Of a stretch of 64,000 bases of DNA, positions 51,072 through 60,157 are shown piece after piece. Position 1 is the stretch's first letter; every line of letters starts with the position of its first letter. The notes beneath the pieces were generated by a model. That model searched no databases and was not told the DNA's origin. It saw nothing but the letters and a program-made list of their open reading frames with translations. Position numbers and translations under genes: made by a program. Origin of the DNA: Gemmatimonas sp. (lineage in GTDB: Bacteria; Gemmatimonadota; Gemmatimonadetes; Gemmatimonadales; Gemmatimonadaceae); assembly GCF_031426495.1 (NCBI RefSeq), contig NZ_JANPLK010000082.1, forward strand, positions 67,487-131,486, written 5' to 3'.

Positions 51072-51261
51072 GTCGGAAATCCTCGATAGTACGCGTGATC
51101 TCTAGCGCGCCGGGGTTCGACGCCACGCGACAATACGGGCTTCACCGGGCAACCACCTACGCGGCATGTTGCATCGTGCATGCCCACCGGTTGCCAGCCT
51201 ATGTCCCGGCGCCCTGCTGCAACGGTGAGGCATAACTGCAACCTCCCGGCACACCGCGTAT
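51072..51261 (-). promoter_or_regulatory. Upstream region of peptide precursor with TGCAAC elements
   Basis: This 190-bp gap between the sensor gene and the precursor gene contains TGTTGCAT at 51167-51174 and TGCAAC at 51218-51223 and 51237-51242 (19 bp apart). The same 8-mer and repeated TGCAAC occur in front of the export operon. I could not assign a confident -35/-10 pair. It probably holds a separate promoter for the abundant cargo peptide. Confidence 0.45.
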
Positions 51262-54200
51262 TCATGGGCGATTCTTGGCGCGGTACTCCGCCGGGGTGAC
51301 GTGGTAGTACTCCTGGAAGCACCGGTAGAAGTGCGAGACGCTTCGGAAGCCAACCGAGAATGCCACGTCGGCCACCGAGCCGGTCGTCTCGCGCAGCAAG
51401 CGCGCCCCTTCATCAGCCCGAACCCGCCGCAGCAGCTCTGACGGGGAAGCGCCGGTCACCTGGCGCACCCGGCGAAAGAGGTGCGATCGGTCCTGGAACA
51501 CGGCATCGGCAAGTTCAGCGACGCCAAAGTCGGCCTCGCCGAGTCCGGCACTGATGGCTGCCAGCACCTTTTCGCGATACAGCGCGTCGTCGGGGGTGAG
51601 GGTACTCGCTTCCGCGTCGGCTTGGTCGCGATCGGTGTCCGGCAGGGACGGCGGCAGCGGTGATCCCGATCCCATCCCGGCCGCGTGCAACAACGGTTCA
51701 TGAAAGCGCACCCGCAGTCGGCGCCGGGCCGCGATGAGGTTACGCACGCGCACGTCCAGTTCGCGCATTTCGAACGGTTTCACCAGGTAGTCGTCGGCGC
51801 CGCCCTCGAGTCCCGCCAGGCGTTGCTCATCCTCTGCCTGCGCGGTGAGCAAGATGATGGCGAGGTAATCAGTCTCTGCGCTCTCGCGCAGCGCCTTCAC
51901 GAGCCCTCGGCCATCGAGCTGCGGCATCATGACGTCGGAAATGATCACATCGGGCAGCAAAGCGCGGGCGATCGTAACGCCCTCCACGCCATCTCCTGCC
52001 TCGAGCACGCGAAACCGGCTCTCGAAGTTGAGCCGAATGAACGTCCGCATGTCCTCACTGTCATCGACGATGAGCAGCGTGGGGATGTCCGACGCCGGAT
52101 CATCTCGGCGAATCACCGCGTCGGCGACTTCCCCCGTACTCGCCGCTGGCGAGGGGTCGACAGCATGTGATACGCTGTCGGCAGCGGCAAGTGGCAGCGC
52201 AACGCTGAAGGTAGTGGCGTCGGCGGTGCTGACGGCCTGAACGGTTCCGCGCTGCAGCTCAACAAGCTCCTTCACCAAGGAGAGCCCGATGCCCGTGCCC
52301 GGTTGGATGGTCGTGTTGGACTCATCGACTTGATAAAAGCGCTCGAAGACAAGGGCCAGCTTTTCGGGGGGAACGATCGGGCCGGTATTCGCCACCGCGA
52401 GCAACAGCCGTTCCGTCTCGCGCGAGAGCGTGAGCGTAATGCGTCCGTTCGGCGGCGTGAACTTCACGGCGTTCGACAGCAGGTTGGTGACAATTTTCTC
52501 GAACGCGTCGCTGTCGAGGACGACCTCGCAAGTGACGCCACTCTCAAGATGAATTTGTAGTGCCTTCTTCTCGGCTGCTAAACGAAAACTCTCAATCGTG
52601 CCGCGTAACAGCCCACAGAGTTCCACATGCCGTGGTGACAGCCGCATGGCTCCCGCCTCGAGCTTGGCGACGTCGAGGATTTGATTCACCAGCTCCAGCA
52701 ATCGCCGGGCGTTGCGTTGGGCCAAGTCCAACCAGACGCCGCGCTGATCCGCTGTTGGTAGCTGCGCGCGCAGCCGATCGAGCGGCGCGATCATAAGCGT
52801 CAGGGGGGTGCGCAACTCGTGTGACACATTGGCGAAGAACCGGCTCCGCGCACGATCAAGATCGCGCAGCGTACCAGCTTGTGCTTCAAGCTGTACGTTT
52901 TGGGATTCGAGCTGTCGCTCGCGATCACGGAGCGCCAAGGTGCGGTCAGTCACCACGCGCTCGAGCTCTTCGGCCCTTCGACTGGCGTCGCGGACGCGTC
53001 GCTGGACGGCGACGGCACAGATGGCAAATAGCCCGGCGGCCGCGACAATCTTGAACCACGTGGTTTCGTAGATGCGGGGAACGACCGTGAGGGCCAGTGC
53101 GGCGCCCGGCTCGTACCACTCATTGCCAGAGGCGGTCACCTGCACGCGGAACGTGTATTGGCCCGGTGGCAGCTGAGTATAGAAGGCACTGCGGCGCGTA
53201 TCGCTGTCGACCCACGCGTTGTCGTATCCATCGAGCCGATGACGAAAGCGTACGTTGCGAGGTTCAAGAAACGTGAGCGCGGTGAAATCGATACGGATAT
53301 CACGCTGTACGGGGGATAGCCGAACACTGTCGGCCGAAGGCAACAACACGGAGTCACCCGCGACGACCTGTTCGATGACGAGTGGCGGCGGTACCGTGTC
53401 CGGCGCCACCGTGCGTGGGTCCACGACGACGACGCCATCCTGTGTGGGGAACCAGATGCGCCCGTCGAGCCCCTTGGCGCCAGCCGGTTGCGAACCACCG
53501 TTTCCTTCGCGATTGCGCATGCCATCGCGTTCCGTGTACCCAGTGGAGTGCACACGTGCTGCGCGACCGTTCGCCAACTCGAGTGCTTCGGATCGCGTGA
53601 TCCAGAAGATGCCGCGATTGGTGTTCATCCAGAGGCGCCCGGCGTCGTCTTCAAGGATCTGATGGATGACATTATCGAAGAGCCCTTCACGGGTGGAGAT
53701 CACTGCGATACGTCTTCGTTCCGGGTCGTTCTGTCGCGAGTCCCAACCGCGCGGATTGATCCGTGCCAATCCTCGACCTTCCGTACCGACCCAGAGCCAG
53801 CCGTCGCGGTCGACGTACAGCGAGCGGATCAAATCACTCGGGAGGCCGTTGACCGTGGTGATGCTCGTGAACACGCCCTCGCGATAGCGAAGCAGGCCGT
53901 CCCCGTTCGTGCCCATCCAGATTGCACCGTCGGGAGTCGCAGCGAACGCACGCACCGACGGCGAGAGTGTGCCCGGTCCATTCACGTCGAGGCGACGGAG
54001 CCGCCCATTATCGCGGCGGAACAGTCCACTCCGCGCACCGACCCACAACCGCGAGTCCGAATCCTCGTATAACGCCGACACTTCCAACACGGTGTCGCCG
54101 CTCGCCGCTTCCATCACGCATTGCGTGACCTTGAAACGTGAACACCGATACAAGGCGCTTGGATAACCACCAACGCCGATCCAGAGCGTGCTATCGCGTG

Positions 54201-55626
54201 CCTCGAGGATCGAACGCGCGACGAGGGGCATCGCATTCGCGTCGCCCAGCGGCGTGATCTCACCGGATATCGGATCGATCCGAGCGAAGCCTCGTTCCCA
54301 CGAGCCGACCCAGACTGCGCCGGCTCGATCAACATAGGTTGGGTACACGTTGCGATCCGCGAGCCCTTCCGGTTCGCTGATGGTATGGACAAGCGTTGGC
54401 TTCAGCCGATGAAGTCCACCCGCAAAGGTGCCCAGCCAGAGGCTCCCCTCGCGATCGGTCAGCCCAGTTGTAATTTCAAACGATGAGTTGATTGCCTTAC
54501 CCGTTGGGTTGAGGCTGTAGATCGGCTCACGATTTCGGTAGATGGTCGAGCCTTCGGTGTGCCACATCGTCGAAGCGGTACTCCACACTGTCGGGTGGAA
54601 CGTTACCGCCTTCCCTTTCGCCAAGGGCTCCAGCCGTGTGCCGTCATAGACCACCACCAAGCGCGGGTTGTTGGCCTCCGCAGCGCTGAGGCCTGGACCA
54701 TACCTTCGACGACCGTAGAAAATGGCCCCGGAACCGGAGGGGTTGGCGACAATACGCGCAATCCAGCCAAACGAGGTGCTGGGCGTGGACGGAATCGAGT
54801 GCCAGCCGTTGCGATTTGAATAAATCCCATCAGCCGCGCCAATCCATAACGTGCCAGGTGACTCTTCGAACAGCGATTGCACAACGAGGTGCGCCACGGC
54901 GCTATCCATCGGCTCGTCTCGACGCTCAAGTCGGCCCGCGCTCGGCGCACGGAACCGAACAATCCCGCCGTTTGCCATGCCGACCACCAGCGACCCATCG
55001 CGGGTTCGCAGCAGGGCATTGACGGGGCCACGAATCTCGTCGCGCAACACTGGCACAAGTGAATCACCAGCGACGCGTGCCAGCCCGCCCATGGTGCCAA
55101 CCCATGTTGTCCCATCGGCTTCAGTAAGCAGCGGCAGAAAGTCGGCCGGAAAAAGCCCGGCGGCCCCGATTGCGGTAAAGCGCCCGTCGCGCCATCGCAC
55201 CAAATGGCGCTGCTCGGTGACCAGCCAGAGTTCGCCGTGCGCACCTTCCTGCATCCATACAATGCGGTCACTCGGCAGGCCCGCACTGTTCGCGCTATTG
55301 AAGACCGTGAACTTCACACCGTCGAATCGTACCAGTCCGTCAAACGTCGCGGCCCAGATGTATCCGTCGCGCGCTTGCAGCAGCTGATTGATGGAGTTGA
55401 CGGGCAGGCCATCAGCCACGCTCCACGACTCATGCACCACTTCATAGTTGCTGAAGGCGCCGCGCAACGGCACCGGCGCGGTGGCGGAGCGTGCGCGCGG
55501 TTGCGCCGGAAGCGGTGACGCCGGCGTGAGCGAGAGCCACGCGCACACCATCGCCTGCACGACGGAGAACGCCACGCGGCGAAGTCGCGGCAGAAAGAAC
55601 AGGGAGCGCGCCATCGCGCTGCTCAT
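51262..55626 (-). CDS. Hybrid two-component regulator: propeller sensor, kinase, receiver, AraC output
   Basis: 1454 residues. After a signal sequence come two-component-regulator propeller repeats (about 50-720; for example LLQARDGYIWAATFDGLVRF), then a Y_Y_Y domain (VRFRHRLDGYDNAWV) and one transmembrane helix (FKIVAAAGLFAICAVAVQ). The cytoplasmic part has HisKA with His-936 in ANVSHELRTPL, a HATPase (GTGIGLSLVKELVEL), a receiver with Asp-1231 in IISDVMMPQLDG, and an AraC helix-turn-helix at the C-terminus (VADVAFSVGFRSVSHFYRCF). Such one-protein systems control glycan use in Bacteroidota; here the gene is coupled by ATGA overlap to the TolC-like gene of the peptide exporter. It presumably senses a periplasmic cue and activates export and precursor genes. 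Confidence 0.92.
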   Translation of the reverse strand: MSSAMARSLFFLPRLRRVAFSVVQAMVCAWLSLTPASPLPAQPRARSATAPVPLRGAFSNYEVVHESWSVADGLPVNSINQLLQARDGYIWAATFDGLVRFDGVKFTVFNSANSAGLPSDRIVWMQEGAHGELWLVTEQRHLVRWRDGRFTAIGAAGLFPADFLPLLTEADGTTWVGTMGGLARVAGDSLVPVLRDEIRGPVNALLRTRDGSLVVGMANGGIVRFRAPSAGRLERRDEPMDSAVAHLVVQSLFEESPGTLWIGAADGIYSNRNGWHSIPSTPSTSFGWIARIVANPSGSGAIFYGRRRYGPGLSAAEANNPRLVVVYDGTRLEPLAKGKAVTFHPTVWSTASTMWHTEGSTIYRNREPIYSLNPTGKAINSSFEITTGLTDREGSLWLGTFAGGLHRLKPTLVHTISEPEGLADRNVYPTYVDRAGAVWVGSWERGFARIDPISGEITPLGDANAMPLVARSILEARDSTLWIGVGGYPSALYRCSRFKVTQCVMEAASGDTVLEVSALYEDSDSRLWVGARSGLFRRDNGRLRRLDVNGPGTLSPSVRAFAATPDGAIWMGTNGDGLLRYREGVFTSITTVNGLPSDLIRSLYVDRDGWLWVGTEGRGLARINPRGWDSRQNDPERRRIAVISTREGLFDNVIHQILEDDAGRLWMNTNRGIFWITRSEALELANGRAARVHSTGYTERDGMRNREGNGGSQPAGAKGLDGRIWFPTQDGVVVVDPRTVAPDTVPPPLVIEQVVAGDSVLLPSADSVRLSPVQRDIRIDFTALTFLEPRNVRFRHRLDGYDNAWVDSDTRRSAFYTQLPPGQYTFRVQVTASGNEWYEPGAALALTVVPRIYETTWFKIVAAAGLFAICAVAVQRRVRDASRRAEELERVVTDRTLALRDRERQLESQNVQLEAQAGTLRDLDRARSRFFANVSHELRTPLTLMIAPLDRLRAQLPTADQRGVWLDLAQRNARRLLELVNQILDVAKLEAGAMRLSPRHVELCGLLRGTIESFRLAAEKKALQIHLESGVTCEVVLDSDAFEKIVTNLLSNAVKFTPPNGRITLTLSRETERLLLAVANTGPIVPPEKLALVFERFYQVDESNTTIQPGTGIGLSLVKELVELQRGTVQAVSTADATTFSVALPLAAADSVSHAVDPSPAASTGEVADAVIRRDDPASDIPTLLIVDDSEDMRTFIRLNFESRFRVLEAGDGVEGVTIARALLPDVIISDVMMPQLDGRGLVKALRESAETDYLAIILLTAQAEDEQRLAGLEGGADDYLVKPFEMRELDVRVRNLIAARRRLRVRFHEPLLHAAGMGSGSPLPPSLPDTDRDQADAEASTLTPDDALYREKVLAAISAGLGEADFGVAELADAVFQDRSHLFRRVRQVTGASPSELLRRVRADEGARLLRETTGSVADVAFSVGFRSVSHFYRCFQEYYHVTPAEYRAKNRP

Positions 55627-57137
55627 GGCGCTATCGGCGCCTGTCCGATGGCCAACCGGAATCGTGCGCTCGCCCGCGCAAGATCGTAACGCGCCCGAAC
55701 AGCTTCAAGCTGCGCCTGCACGGCATTCTCCTCAGTTTGGAGCAAGCGAAAGGAATCACCCAGCCCAAGTTCCAGCCGACGGCGCTCGGCCGCCAGCTGT
55801 TCCCACGCTAAACTGGCCGCGTTCGCGGCGCTCCGCCATCTCTGCGAACCCAGGGTGATCGCGCGAACCGCCGTGCGCACCTCGCTGGTAACTTGCGCCT
55901 CACGGCTGCTAAGGCGGATCGACTCGACGTCCAGCGCCGTCCGCGCCAGCAGCGAGAGACCACGGTCTCCGCGATTGAGCATGGGCGCGCCCATCGACAC
56001 ACCCAGCCGCCACGCGCTGCTCGGCGTCGTCGCGATCGATGCCGACGTCGCGCCGGACGCGGCCGACGACCAGCCAGCGTCGAGCGCAAGACTGGGAAGC
56101 AACGCATTGCGCGATTGCGCCGCGCGCAACTGCGAGGCATCGCGATGAGCGCGTGCGGCGCGCAAGTCCTTGCGATTCGCGAGCGCCAGCGTGATGGCAT
56201 CGGCGAGGGGCGGGATGTCATATGATGGCGCCACCTCGGTGATCGCGAGCGCCGGGAGCGTATCGGCCTGCACGAGCGCGGCCGCCTTGGCACCGTACAC
56301 CGCGAACAGGAGTGCATCGGACTGATCGTATCGCGACTGGCGTGCTTGTGTATAGTACGCCTCGCGGAGTGATACGCCACTTCGCACCGTGAGCACATCG
56401 ACGGTCGCGATGAGATCCCGCGAGGCGAGCTCCACATTGCGCGACAGAATCTCCTGCGCGAGTTCGAGCGATCGCCCGTATACGGCTTCGACGGCCTGCG
56501 CTTCAGCGAGCAGCCAATACTGAAGCTCGAAACCGGCCGCGATCTCCTCGCGCGTTCGCGACAGCTGTTGTCCCGCCGCAGTGCGTTCCACTAGCGCGGC
56601 GCGCCACGCCACGGTGCGCTGGTTGGCGCCTTCCAACAGTGGCTGCGACACGGCGAGCGACAGGCGCGACGGGCCGGTTCGGCTGGACACGCCCGACGAT
56701 GCGAACGCACCGGCTAACGTGTAGTCGGCCGAGAGTGTGGTGCCCCACGGCAATGCGCCCGCCACACCGATCGCGGATACCCGCGTCGTAGTCGTCGCGA
56801 TGCCGGCCGCGCGCGAGGCGCCCGTCAGATCGCTGCGTAACCGAAGCTCTGGGTCGAGCGCGCGCGCCTCGTACACTGCAGCACCGTCGGCGACTCGGCG
56901 ATCCGCGTTGGCCAGCTGTGCGGCGAAGGCTTCCCGTAGCCCGATGTTCACCAGTGCGGCGAGCGTCACCGGTCGTCCGGGCAACCGGGCGATCAGCACG
57001 TCAATCGACTGCGACATGGCGGAGGGGCGCGCGCTGTCGCCCGCGACTTGCGCCACCAACCCGGCCGCGGGCCAGAGCGTGCCGGCCACGGCGATCGCCA
57101 CGACGGCGATCCGGCGTGCTCGCCGCACCGCGATCAT
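55623..57137 (-). CDS. TolC-family outer-membrane channel of the peptide exporter
   Basis: 504 residues with a signal peptide ending GLVAQ. Two related halves show the TolC helical-hairpin pattern, such as LLEGANQRTVAWRAALVERTAAGQQL and the C-terminal LQTEENAVQAQLEAVRARYDLARA. It forms the outer-membrane exit of a tripartite export machine. It overlaps the second ABC gene by 4 bp and the sensor gene by 4 bp, so it belongs to the same operon. Presence of a dedicated TolC means the peptide is meant to leave the cell. Confidence 0.87.
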   Translation of the reverse strand: MIAVRRARRIAVVAIAVAGTLWPAAGLVAQVAGDSARPSAMSQSIDVLIARLPGRPVTLAALVNIGLREAFAAQLANADRRVADGAAVYEARALDPELRLRSDLTGASRAAGIATTTTRVSAIGVAGALPWGTTLSADYTLAGAFASSGVSSRTGPSRLSLAVSQPLLEGANQRTVAWRAALVERTAAGQQLSRTREEIAAGFELQYWLLAEAQAVEAVYGRSLELAQEILSRNVELASRDLIATVDVLTVRSGVSLREAYYTQARQSRYDQSDALLFAVYGAKAAALVQADTLPALAITEVAPSYDIPPLADAITLALANRKDLRAARAHRDASQLRAAQSRNALLPSLALDAGWSSAASGATSASIATTPSSAWRLGVSMGAPMLNRGDRGLSLLARTALDVESIRLSSREAQVTSEVRTAVRAITLGSQRWRSAANAASLAWEQLAAERRRLELGLGDSFRLLQTEENAVQAQLEAVRARYDLARASARFRLAIGQAPIAP

Positions 57138-60100
57138 ACGTCCTGCCGCCGCGCCATTTGCGCGAACAGTCCGTTCTCACGCATCAGCGCGTCGTAGGTT
57201 CCACTCTCCACAATGCGTCCACCATCGAGCACAACGATGCGATCGGCGTGACGTACCGTGCTGAGTCGATGCGCCACTACAACCCGCGTGGCGTGCAGCT
57301 GCTCCACGCTCTCGCTCACGAGTCGCTGGGTGCGATTGTCGAGCGCGCTCGTGGCTTCGTCAAAGAACAGGATGCGCGGACGACTCACCAGCGCGCGCGC
57401 GATGAGTAGTCGCTGGCGCTGTCCACCCGAGAGCCCGCCTCCACCTTCGGACACCCGCGTGTGCAATCCCATCGGCATGGCACGAAGATCGTCCTCCATC
57501 CCCGCCATGCGCACGGCCTCCCACGCATCGTCGAGTGTTCGTCCCGACGCGCCAACGATGTTGCTCAGGATGTCACCCGGCGTGAGCGAGGCGTTCTGCA
57601 GCACCACGCCGACTTGTCGGCGCACCGCCGCGACATCGACCGTGGACAGTTCGTGGCCGTCAAAGCGAATCGAGCCGCTATCCGGCTTCTCGAAACCGAG
57701 CAGTAGGCGCAGCAGTGTGGACTTTCCCGAACCGGACGGACCGACCAACGCCACGAACGCACCCGCCGGAATATCGAGTGACACACCCTGCAGAATGGTG
57801 GGTCCGTCGGCAGTGTACGCGAATTTCAGCTGGCGCACATCGATGCGGCCAGCGAGTTGCCCGGGATCCGGCCGGTAAAAATCCACCTCCGGCACCGTGG
57901 TCAGCAACGGGCGTCCGCGTTCCCACGTGGGAAGCAGGTCCAGCATAGAGACAGCCGTTCGCGAGAGGGAAAGTCCGGCCGCCGTGAATGTCCCGGCCGC
58001 GGCAGAGAAGGCGAGAAACTGTCCCGTGGACATGTGTGATACCGACTGCGTGGCCAGCCACGCATACATCGCATACATCGCGATGCTGGTCGCGATCTCG
58101 AGCACGTCGTAGAACGCACCAAGATTGATGGAGAACAAACCCACCGCGTACGACACGCGTTGTTGGCGTTGAAACAGCTGCGACCAACGGGCAAACGCGC
58201 GCGGTTCAGCGGCGGCCACGCGCAGTTTCGCGATGCCATGCAAGAGTTCCAGCAGCAACCCCGACAGCTTGCCGGCCGTATCCATCTGTTCACGCACGTA
58301 TCGTAACGACCAGCGTGACACGCCGGCTGACACCGCGATGTTCACCACCAGAATAGCAACGCACAACATCGCAAGTGGCACGCTGTAGTACAGCAGGAGC
58401 AGACCCGCGCTGAAGGCCACGAAGCTGCCGAGCAGCGCCGACAGTGACGCATTGCCCAGCTCTTCGCCGATCGTGTACACGCTCATGGCGCGTTGGCCGA
58501 GATCGCCGGCGGAGTAGTTCCGAAAAAATGTGGCGGGCAATCGGATGAGTCGGTCGAGCACGGCGAGCTGCAGCGCGTGCGTCACGCGCGTGTGCAGGCG
58601 CAGCATCGCCACGCCGCGCGTCAACTCAAAGAGCACGCCGGAGACGCTGGCGATCACAAGTGCGCTGAAGACCGTGACCAGTCCACCGCGGTCGGCGCTG
58701 GGAATGACATCGTCGAACAGATACGCACTCAACACGGGCAGGACCATGCCGAGAAAGGAGGCCAGGCCGGCCAGCAGTGCCAGCGTTTGGACATCACGCC
58801 GAATGCCGACCGTCACGAAGCGCCACAGGTCGCCTACACGCAGCGCCGTCGCCGGCAGCCCGCGATAGAACACGAGGCCAAACGCGGCGAGATGCTGCAC
58901 GATCGACTTCTGGACCGGAGTGCGAGACCCCGTTTCCGGGTTGACGATGTCGTAGCCGCCGGCCTGGTTGGGCAAGAGGGCCACCGGCACGCGCTCGATT
59001 TCGTGAGCAGCGTTCGACATGCTCGCGGTGCTCAACTGTCGCAGCTCAAGAAAGCCGAGCAGCGGGCCGGCATCGCGCGTCCACCATTCCGGCTCAAGGA
59101 CGACGCGCCGATAGCCCACCGACGACGACTCGGCGATGCGGCACGCGCTCGCGAACGGATCCACCACGTGCAGACCCTGCGATGGCGCACGGAAACGAAG
59201 GCCTTGAGCCGCCGCCACCATGTCCATCGCGGCCAACAGCGGCAGGCCCTTGCGTCGATCGCTCGGCGTCACGTTGCCCGCCATCACGGCGGCCATAGCG
59301 GTGAGCGCGTCGTCGCTTGCACCGGCGTCGGCAGCCATGCGCGCGCGCAGCTGCGTGGTGCGCGCCGAGTCGTCGCGTTGCCGCTGACGCGCGGCCGATT
59401 GCACCAGGTACTGCGCGAACGCGGCCAGCGCGACGGTGTGTGCGTCGCGTCGAACGAGCGTCTCACTGGAGCAGCTCGTGATCGCGACCTCACCACCCTC
59501 GTCGTCGGCCGACGCCCACAATCCCGGCGCGAGTGGGAACGGCGGCACTTCGCTGGTGAGCGTGACGTCGAATTCTCCCGCTACGTCGAGCGATCCACGC
59601 GAGACCGCGACCCAACGCACCTCCCGCCGAACCCCAACGCAGCCACCCGAGGGAACGCGCTGCGCGTCGTGCACATCCAGCGCGACATCGAGCTGCGGCG
59701 CGCGGCGCGCGAGGTCGGTGATCCCTTCACCCACCGCCTGCACGAGTCGGTCGAGCTCGGCGGCAAGCAGCAGCGGATCTACCGTGGCACCAGCGCTCCA
59801 CGAGGCCGACGACAAGCGGGCGAGCCGCGTGTCGGCACCGCCTACCGCCATCAGGGTGAGTCGTCGTTGGGCGTCGAAGCCTGCCCCGGGCAGTATCATG
59901 CCGGCGTCGGCACGAAAGAGAAATGTGCGCGGGCCAGCCACGACACCGTGACGCAGCGGTACGGCGAAGACATCGACGTCGCCCGACACCACCAGCCACG
60001 TGGCACTCGGATCGTCCAACCAGACCGGCGCGTTGTTCCCTGCAGGCCGTGCGAGCACGGTATGGCACATGGCGATCGAGTTCGCCTTCCTCTCGGCTAG

Positions 60101-60157
60101 CATCGGCGCGAGTGCGCTCGGGCCTTCCCAGATCGGCCGGCTAGGCGACATCAGCAT
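57134..60157 (-). CDS. NHLM-type ABC exporter 2 with long N-terminal region
   Basis: 1007 residues. An ABC membrane domain (about 440-720) and ATPase (about 770-1000) are typical: Walker A GPSGSGKSTLLRLLLG, signature GGLSGGQRQRLLIA, Walker B RILFFDEATSALD. The first ~430 residues are not a C39 peptidase; residues about 40-110 (WLVVSGDVDVFAV, FRADAGMILPG) look like a cyclic-nucleotide-binding/cupin-like barrel. This layout, beside a peptidase-containing ABC protein and HlyD protein, matches the second ABC subunit of NHLM bacteriocin systems (TIGR03797 type). It overlaps the first ABC gene by 17 bp and the TolC gene by 4 bp. Probably forms a heterodimer with the peptidase-bearing ABC protein. 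Confidence 0.87.
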   Translation of the reverse strand: MLMSPSRPIWEGPSALAPMLAERKANSIAMCHTVLARPAGNNAPVWLDDPSATWLVVSGDVDVFAVPLRHGVVAGPRTFLFRADAGMILPGAGFDAQRRLTLMAVGGADTRLARLSSASWSAGATVDPLLLAAELDRLVQAVGEGITDLARRAPQLDVALDVHDAQRVPSGGCVGVRREVRWVAVSRGSLDVAGEFDVTLTSEVPPFPLAPGLWASADDEGGEVAITSCSSETLVRRDAHTVALAAFAQYLVQSAARQRQRDDSARTTQLRARMAADAGASDDALTAMAAVMAGNVTPSDRRKGLPLLAAMDMVAAAQGLRFRAPSQGLHVVDPFASACRIAESSSVGYRRVVLEPEWWTRDAGPLLGFLELRQLSTASMSNAAHEIERVPVALLPNQAGGYDIVNPETGSRTPVQKSIVQHLAAFGLVFYRGLPATALRVGDLWRFVTVGIRRDVQTLALLAGLASFLGMVLPVLSAYLFDDVIPSADRGGLVTVFSALVIASVSGVLFELTRGVAMLRLHTRVTHALQLAVLDRLIRLPATFFRNYSAGDLGQRAMSVYTIGEELGNASLSALLGSFVAFSAGLLLLYYSVPLAMLCVAILVVNIAVSAGVSRWSLRYVREQMDTAGKLSGLLLELLHGIAKLRVAAAEPRAFARWSQLFQRQQRVSYAVGLFSINLGAFYDVLEIATSIAMYAMYAWLATQSVSHMSTGQFLAFSAAAGTFTAAGLSLSRTAVSMLDLLPTWERGRPLLTTVPEVDFYRPDPGQLAGRIDVRQLKFAYTADGPTILQGVSLDIPAGAFVALVGPSGSGKSTLLRLLLGFEKPDSGSIRFDGHELSTVDVAAVRRQVGVVLQNASLTPGDILSNIVGASGRTLDDAWEAVRMAGMEDDLRAMPMGLHTRVSEGGGGLSGGQRQRLLIARALVSRPRILFFDEATSALDNRTQRLVSESVEQLHATRVVVAHRLSTVRHADRIVVLDGGRIVESGTYDALMRENGLFAQMARRQDV

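Noticed and set aside
51068..51322. Open frame of 84 codons upstream of the precursor containing CRVGGCPV, a possible second peptide
   Set aside because: It overlaps the end of the sensor gene and the start of the precursor, has no ribosome binding site and its GG is not in a leader context.
58493..60100. Long open frame (535 codons) opposite ABC exporter 2
   Set aside because: Arg/His-rich antisense shadow typical of high-GC DNA; the minus strand has full ABC motifs.
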